DNA of 64,000 nucleotides, from contig CATIUR010000003.1 in assembly GCA_949592205.1 (NCBI GenBank), positions 161,313,759 through 161,377,758 on the forward strand. The letters are read 5' to 3'. The stretch comes from Helichrysum umbraculigerum. Taxonomy: Eukaryota; Streptophyta; Magnoliopsida; Asterales; Asteraceae. Positions 58,998 through 64,000 of the stretch are shown here, piece after piece. Made by a program: the position numbers and the translations under genes. The notes under the pieces were generated by a model, which saw nothing but the letters and a program-made list of their open reading frames with translations, was not told where the DNA came from and made no database searches. Position 1 is the first letter of the stretch, and every line of letters starts with the position of its first letter.

Positions 58998-59092
58998 TTG
59001 AGGGTCACCAGGGTAGTGTTAACGATCTCGCCTTATGTGACACAAGATTCATTGTAGCTTGCAAAGATGATAAGTTGATTTGGGTTTGTGAT
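58998..59092 (+). pseudogene. WD40-repeat exon fragment
   Basis: Encodes IEGHQGSVNDLAL ... DDKLIWVCDL, a single WD-repeat blade. AG-like and GT-like borders flank it. The parent gene is not identified. Confidence 0.5.
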
Positions 59093-60083
59093 CTTACTAG
59101 CTTATTTCACTTTCTGTTGAGTACTTTCTGCTGACTTCATCATATTTTGAACCGAACCGAAGTCTTTATGTTATATATATTACCTTTTAGTTATATAAAA
59201 GTAATGTATTTAATATGTATATAAAGCTAAATATGTTCAACTCTATAAATAAAACATATGAATAGACCGAGTAATATGAAGCGTTTGGAATCCTCCAATA
59301 CAATCGAACCGATGATAATATTAAAAATCATTAGCCTGTTGATGGATGGATGGATGATATTTTGACCAGCTGAAACTTATGAAAAACGAACTAAAAAACA
59401 TAGTGGTTTGAGTTAGTCTCTAAAGGTAGGTGAAGTTTTACCTCTTTCACGATTCAAAATTTATCAATATATTTAATTTTTTCTGCCATGAAATCACATT
59501 AGTCATCACAATGGTAGTTATCTTCATAAATATGATGCACTTCAAGTTTTAGGGTTATAGTTTGAAGTATTTTTTTATGCACATGAGTGGCCTTTCGGTA
59601 AACACCATCAATATGGATGAAAGGGTATGACATTGGTTGTTCATAGAATCATAGTCATTCACAGGCCGATTTTTTCTTATTTGTTTTCTTTTATGCTTGC
59701 AGATAGACACAAGAGCATGGTGAATCATTTTAGCAACCAAATCTTCTGCGTTGATTTGATGACTCGGATTCAAGATTAAATTATCTGGCCTAAATGCTGA
59801 AGCTTATAACAGAGATCATGTACTTTCAAGGAGACTGCAAGTCTTGGGCTGAAAAGAGTTTCTTGAATAATAACAATTCTTAAACTTTGATGCATGTTGA
59901 ATTAGGTGTCGAAGTTTCCTTCTTAATTTCACAAGAAACAAATAAGGTATATTTGATACTTATTTGTGCTCATAGAATTGAGACATTGGGTTTTAACTAA
60001 TCTTTTCAATTTGCATAGGTGATGATGGTGGGTCAAGCTAAGGATACATGATCATGGCGTGATTATCTTTCTAATGTAATCAT

Positions 60084-60242
60084 ACTGATCATGGAAAGCT
60101 TGGAATTATTCATAGGCTTATGCATATACACAATTTGCTACAGAGTAGTAACAAAATGTATTCTTACTGATCATGGAAAGCTTGGTATTATTCATAAGCT
60201 TATGCATATACACATTTTGATACAGAGTAGTAACATTATTCA
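60084..60242. repeat. Tandem duplication of about 80 bp
   Basis: Two units starting TACTGATCATGGAAAGCTTG (about 60084 and 60165) differ at a few bases. The 90-residue open frame across them is a by-product. Confidence 0.85.
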
Positions 60243-61020
60243 TATGACTGGCGTATTTGTATTAAAATTGGCATTCAATAATTATGAGCCTTTTTTTGGC
60301 ATAAATTTATGGTTTTTTTATCATCTTTGTTGCACTTATTTGTTCCAGATGATAGAAACTTGAATGTTGCAATCGGAGGTGCTCATAACAGTTTGCTTCA
60401 AGGTAAGTTTAACCCTTTAAAAGTATTAAACTTACAATTAATAATCATTACACAACAACTTTAATAATCATTACACAAATATGTAATTTATTTTTCTTTT
60501 TTTCATTATGTTTAAAGATGTAAGTTTATCATTTAATAAGAAACTTGATTGTTTTGTTTTAACAATCTAAATATTTGTTAAAAACTATCACAAAATTAAA
60601 GAATTAACAATCTAAATATCTACTCTTAGTTAATCATTACACTACACCTACATAACAACAACAAAACAAAAAAAAACAAAATTAAAAGACAACTAATCGT
60701 ATGTCGCATAGAATACGAATACCATTTTACAACGATAGCTCATCTATATACATACTTATAGGGATAGCTCACATCTAACTCGAGCTCATCTTCTCTATAT
60801 ATATACTACTACTAAAAGGATCAAATACTTTAATTATGGATTGGGTTAAATAAATGCAAAAAAAAAAAAAAAAATACAAAAGGTTTCAATGCTTTACTAC
60901 TATGAAATCTAAAATAAAAAATGAAAAAACAATTAAACATTGACAAAACTTTTTTTTTAGAACACAAAATTACAAAAGAAAAAATGTCAAAAACCCGCGT
61001 TGTCACGGGTCTTTTACCTA

Positions 61021-61021
<1 letters not shown>

Positions 61022-61067
<46 letters not shown>

Positions 61068-61143
61068 CATCATCATCATCATAATAATAATCATCATAAT
61101 CATCATCATCATCATAATAATAATAATAACAACAGCAGCAGCA
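61022..61143. repeat. AAT/ATC microsatellite, right of Helitron
   Basis: AAT units pass into ATC and AGC triplets. It is the right half of the target array. Confidence 0.9.
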
Positions 61144-61192
61144 GCTGGCTCTAATTAGATTCTTAATGGCTTTAAAATTTTACTAATTAATA

Positions 61193-61389
61193 CTACCTCC
61201 GTCTCAAAATTATAGTCCATCTTTCCTTTTTGGGACGTCCCAAAATAATTGTCCACTTCCCATTTCAACCAATAAGAAGAGAGTTTAGTGGGTGCAGATT
61301 CTATTTGAGTGGTTGAAAACTGTTGTGGTCCCACTTTTATTAAACTGTGTGCTTTTTGTTGGTGGACAATAATTTTGGGACGGAGGGAG
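61193..61389. mobile_element. Stowaway MITE in the PMI1 duplicate (197 bp)
   Basis: The ends CTACCTCCGTCTCAAAATTA and, inverted, CTCCCTCCGTCCCAAAATTA match over about 27 bp. TA flanks it (61191-61192, 61390-61391). It is absent from the intact gene at the same place (near 41145), so it inserted after the duplication. Confidence 0.9.
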
Positions 61390-61625
61390 TAATATTTTCA
61401 AATTATGTTGAACTTTTGTGAAGATGGAGTCTGCAAAGATAAACATCGATGACTATGGAAGCTCACGGCTGTTACATGATATTGAAGAAATTAGCAAAGC
61501 TTTATATTTACGTGACAACCCACCGAAGACTTCAATGCCACCCAAGTATGTAAAAGACGATTTATTACTGAATGACAAAAAGTCATCTATTTGGAAATGG
61601 AAGCCGTTGAAAGCATTAACTCATA

Positions 61626-61632
61626 CTCCGTA
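61626..61632. other. 7-bp insertion CTCCGTA, footprint-like, frameshifts the duplicate
   Basis: Intact copy: CATATTAG. Duplicate: CATACTCCGTATTAG. The extra bases follow TA and end in TA. Confidence 0.7.
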
Positions 61633-61957
61633 TTAGAAATCATAGGTTAACTTGTTCTTTCTTTCTTCATATCCATTCTATAGAAGGATTGCCATTAAAC
61701 TTTAACGACCTTAGCTTATGTGTTTATTGGAAAAGAAAACACGAGGTTTTAAAAAGTCGTTCTATACGTATCAAAGAGGGTGTTGCAGAGTTTGAAGAGA
61801 CGTTGATCCACCGTTGTTCAGTGTATGTTAGTAAAAGTGGTGCCCATGATGATGTGGCAAAGTACGCACCTAAGCTTTCTTTGCTATATTCTTCTATAGT
61901 TGGAGCTCCTAATTTAGATATTGGGAAACATTGGATCGATCTCACGAGATTGCTTCC

Positions 61958-62330
61958 ACACCCCGAAACCCCAAACCTCAAACCCTAAACCATAACCCCT
62001 AAACCCCAAACTCTAAACCCTAAACGCTTTAGAAAACTATAAACCCTAAATCATACTAAACCCTAAACCTTAAATACTACTAAACCCTAAACCCTACTAA
62101 ACCCTAACCCTAAACCCTAACCTTAACCACAAATTAAATGTACAACCAATCACTAATACATTTGTTACTAATTTGTAAAATCCACCAAAAAATGGAAGAA
62201 AAAAAGTTGTCAAAAGTATGTCTTGAGGGACGGCAAATCGAAGAGGAGAAATCGCTGAATTTTATGGTGCAATTTTCATGATTTTTCTACTTACCGTTTG
62301 TGAGATATTTAATTTTTAAAAATGTGGAGG
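61958..62330 (+). repeat. Dispersed repeat with telomere-like CCCTAAA tract, copy 3
   Basis: About 170 bp of degenerate CCCTAAA/CCCTAA units is followed by the same block as copy 1. The tract abuts the break in the PMI1 duplicate. Confidence 0.75.
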
Positions 62331-62539
62331 AGAGAGAATAAAGTGACACATGACAGAAATCTGTTGGTTCCCTCATTTTCACTCAAAGTTAGTGTACTCA
62401 TTTGAACCTTACTCAATGTTGATAATGTTGATGATTCAACAATTTCTTTTCATAGTGATTCACATTTTTACAACTATGATTCACCTATTTTATCATAATG
62501 ATTCAAAAAAAAAAAAATTCCACAAAAATTCACAAATAT

Positions 62540-63945
62540 CCATATATGATGAGGTTCAGAGGAGAAGGTTTTATTTGAGGAGAAGGAGGAGAAGAATTTC
62601 CAAAGTTTCATTTTTACCCCCTTCACCTTTTTAATATTGTACACTACTCCCTTCTACTTTCTTCATCCCCACCCCTCCCCTCCACCACTCACCACTAGCT
62701 GCTGCCATTAGCTGCTGCCACCCGCCGCTACCTGTCGCCGTCGATCGCCGGAAAAAAAAAATTTCAAAATTTTTTTAAATTTTTTTTTAAAATTATATAA
62801 AAAAAAATTCATAATTTTTTTACACATTATCACTTTGTACTGTATTTTATTAGAATTATACTGCAATTTATTATTTTTATTGCATTTTGTTTATACATGT
62901 TTAGTAGGTTCGTTTTTTACTGCATTTTTGAATTTTACACATTATTCTTTTGATATTTTACTGCATTTTATTTATACACCTCGATCTAATATATATTGTT
63001 TTTTTTACTGCATTTTGTATGAAAGTATAATACGTACAGCTGTTTTTACTGCATTTTTCATATATTTATTTAGTACACATTGTTCGCATTTTATTGCATT
63101 TTATATTATAAATAATCTATTTGTACTTCATTTTATTATTTTTACTGCATTTTGTTATCTTTATTGCATATTTTATTATACATAATCTGTTTATACTGCA
63201 TTTTGTTATTTTTACTACATTTTTCATATATTTCATTTATAATATATTGTTTTTAATCACTGCATTTTGTATTATACATATTATCTATTTGTACTGCATT
63301 TTGTATTAAAGTATACTACATATTGTTGTTTTTACTGCATTTTACATATATTTCATTTAGGACATATTGTTCTCTTTTTACTGCATTTTATATTATATAC
63401 ATTCTCCATTTGTACGGTATTTTGCTGATGTCGGGTATAGAATATGAGGAAAAGTATATAAAAGTTTTAGTTAATCAACAATAAGATACAAAATGCAGTT
63501 AAAAAAACCTATAGTTTTATTCAAAATGCACTAGGAAAAGGAATACTATATATAATAAAAAATTTATGGAAAAAAAATTTTGAAAAAAAAAATTTTGAAA
63601 AAAAAAATTTCCAGCGACCGGCGGTGGCTAGCGGCAGCCAGGTGGTGGCAGCAGGTGGTGGGGTGGTGGTAGGTGGGGTTGGGGAAAGAAGAAGGTATGA
63701 GGGGGAAGAAAATAAAGTGGAGGGGTTAAAATGTAAAAATCTAAATAGTGAAAGGGGTGTGGGATGAAATTTAATGTTATATTTTTTTTTTGTTAACTAA
63801 TACCCTTATTTTTGAAAGTAATTACAAAATTGTCATCCCTTATAACCATTGATTCAACCCAAAAGATCATCCAATGATCACAAATAAATCTTCTCATTCT
63901 TCTCCTCAATAACCCCTTCCCCTATGATCCACAATCATCAATATA
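62540..63945. mobile_element. Foldback-type element 2 with TACTGCAT minisatellite core
   Basis: Outer arms near 62545-62620 and 63880-63940 share GGAGAAG and TTGAGGAGAAG in inverse order. GC-rich GCTGCCACC/GGTGGCAGC blocks lie inside them, then A/T runs, then a core of TTTTTACTGCATTTTGTAT units (about 62830-63440) that flips to ATGCAGTTAAAA near 63495. It is the same family as 37893-39497, but here the long core side is in the opposite orientation. Confidence 0.62.
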
Positions 63946-64000
63946 ACATATCATGAAGATGGTGAACCTATATCTATTTAACTTCATAATCATTGAGATT
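63946..64000. other. Window end, nothing seen
   Basis: Short AT-rich flank without features. Confidence 0.4.

Noticed and set aside
60921..61154. Open frame giving an Asn/His-rich protein
   Set aside because: It is the AAT/ATC microsatellite beside the Helitron, read in one frame.

Overview
The window is plant nuclear DNA, AT-rich and dominated by nested transposable elements. Two-RNase-H Ty3/gypsy elements, tRNA-iMet-primed LTRs, hAT, Stowaway and Helitron elements, telomere-like CCCTAAA tracts, and pieces of plastid-biology genes (PMI1, LHCA3) point to a eudicot. The gag sequences look Asteraceae-like to me, but that rests on memory, not on a search.

Left part (1-27523). A minus-strand Tekay/Del-like Ty3/gypsy element (element A) supplies an LTR at 24687-27523, a tRNA-iMet primer site, a lone gag ORF (1556-2656) and the start of its second LTR (1-899). 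It has no pol. Inserted in its leader is a 21.2-kb Tat-lineage structure (2889-24137) flanked by the target duplication ATAGG. It has three 1101-bp LTRs around two complete bodies (LTR-body-LTR-body-LTR). Body 1 has stops in gag-pro but an open pol; body 2 has an open gag-pro but a stop in pol. In both, gag-pro and pol share a frame across a TAG CAA TTA stop context. Both carry a spliced antisense gene, now degenerate, and a dense tract of short hairpins in the 3' third.

Middle part (27524-40298). Fragments of a second tRNA-iMet-primed minus-strand element (X) hold a truncated gag and a leader ORF. A solo LTR (Y, 32072-36089), itself hit by a hAT element (34450-35174), splits the leader ORF. 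LTR Z (28365-31260) abuts the gag fragment and contains a dense W-box cluster. LTR Y contains a 28-bp minisatellite and an array of hairpins whose arms change in compensating ways. A foldback element and two short TIR elements follow.

Right part (40299-64000). One intact-looking host gene, a PMI1-type NT-C2 protein in two coding exons (41175-44733), has a broken duplicate at 56995-61957. The duplicate is interrupted by a 3.26-kb Helitron sitting in an AAT microsatellite, a Stowaway MITE and a 7-bp footprint-like frameshift, and it is truncated at a telomere-like tract. Between the copies lie two paralogous small acidic-protein genes (51390, 53474), captured fragments of valyl-tRNA synthetase and LHCA3, a Helitron 3' end, MITEs, and a second foldback element at the far right.

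No bacterial-type operon, CRISPR array or rRNA gene was seen. The most unusual signals are the hairpin arrays with covarying arms, the tandem retroelement with reciprocal lesions, and the readthrough-type gag-pro/pol junction.
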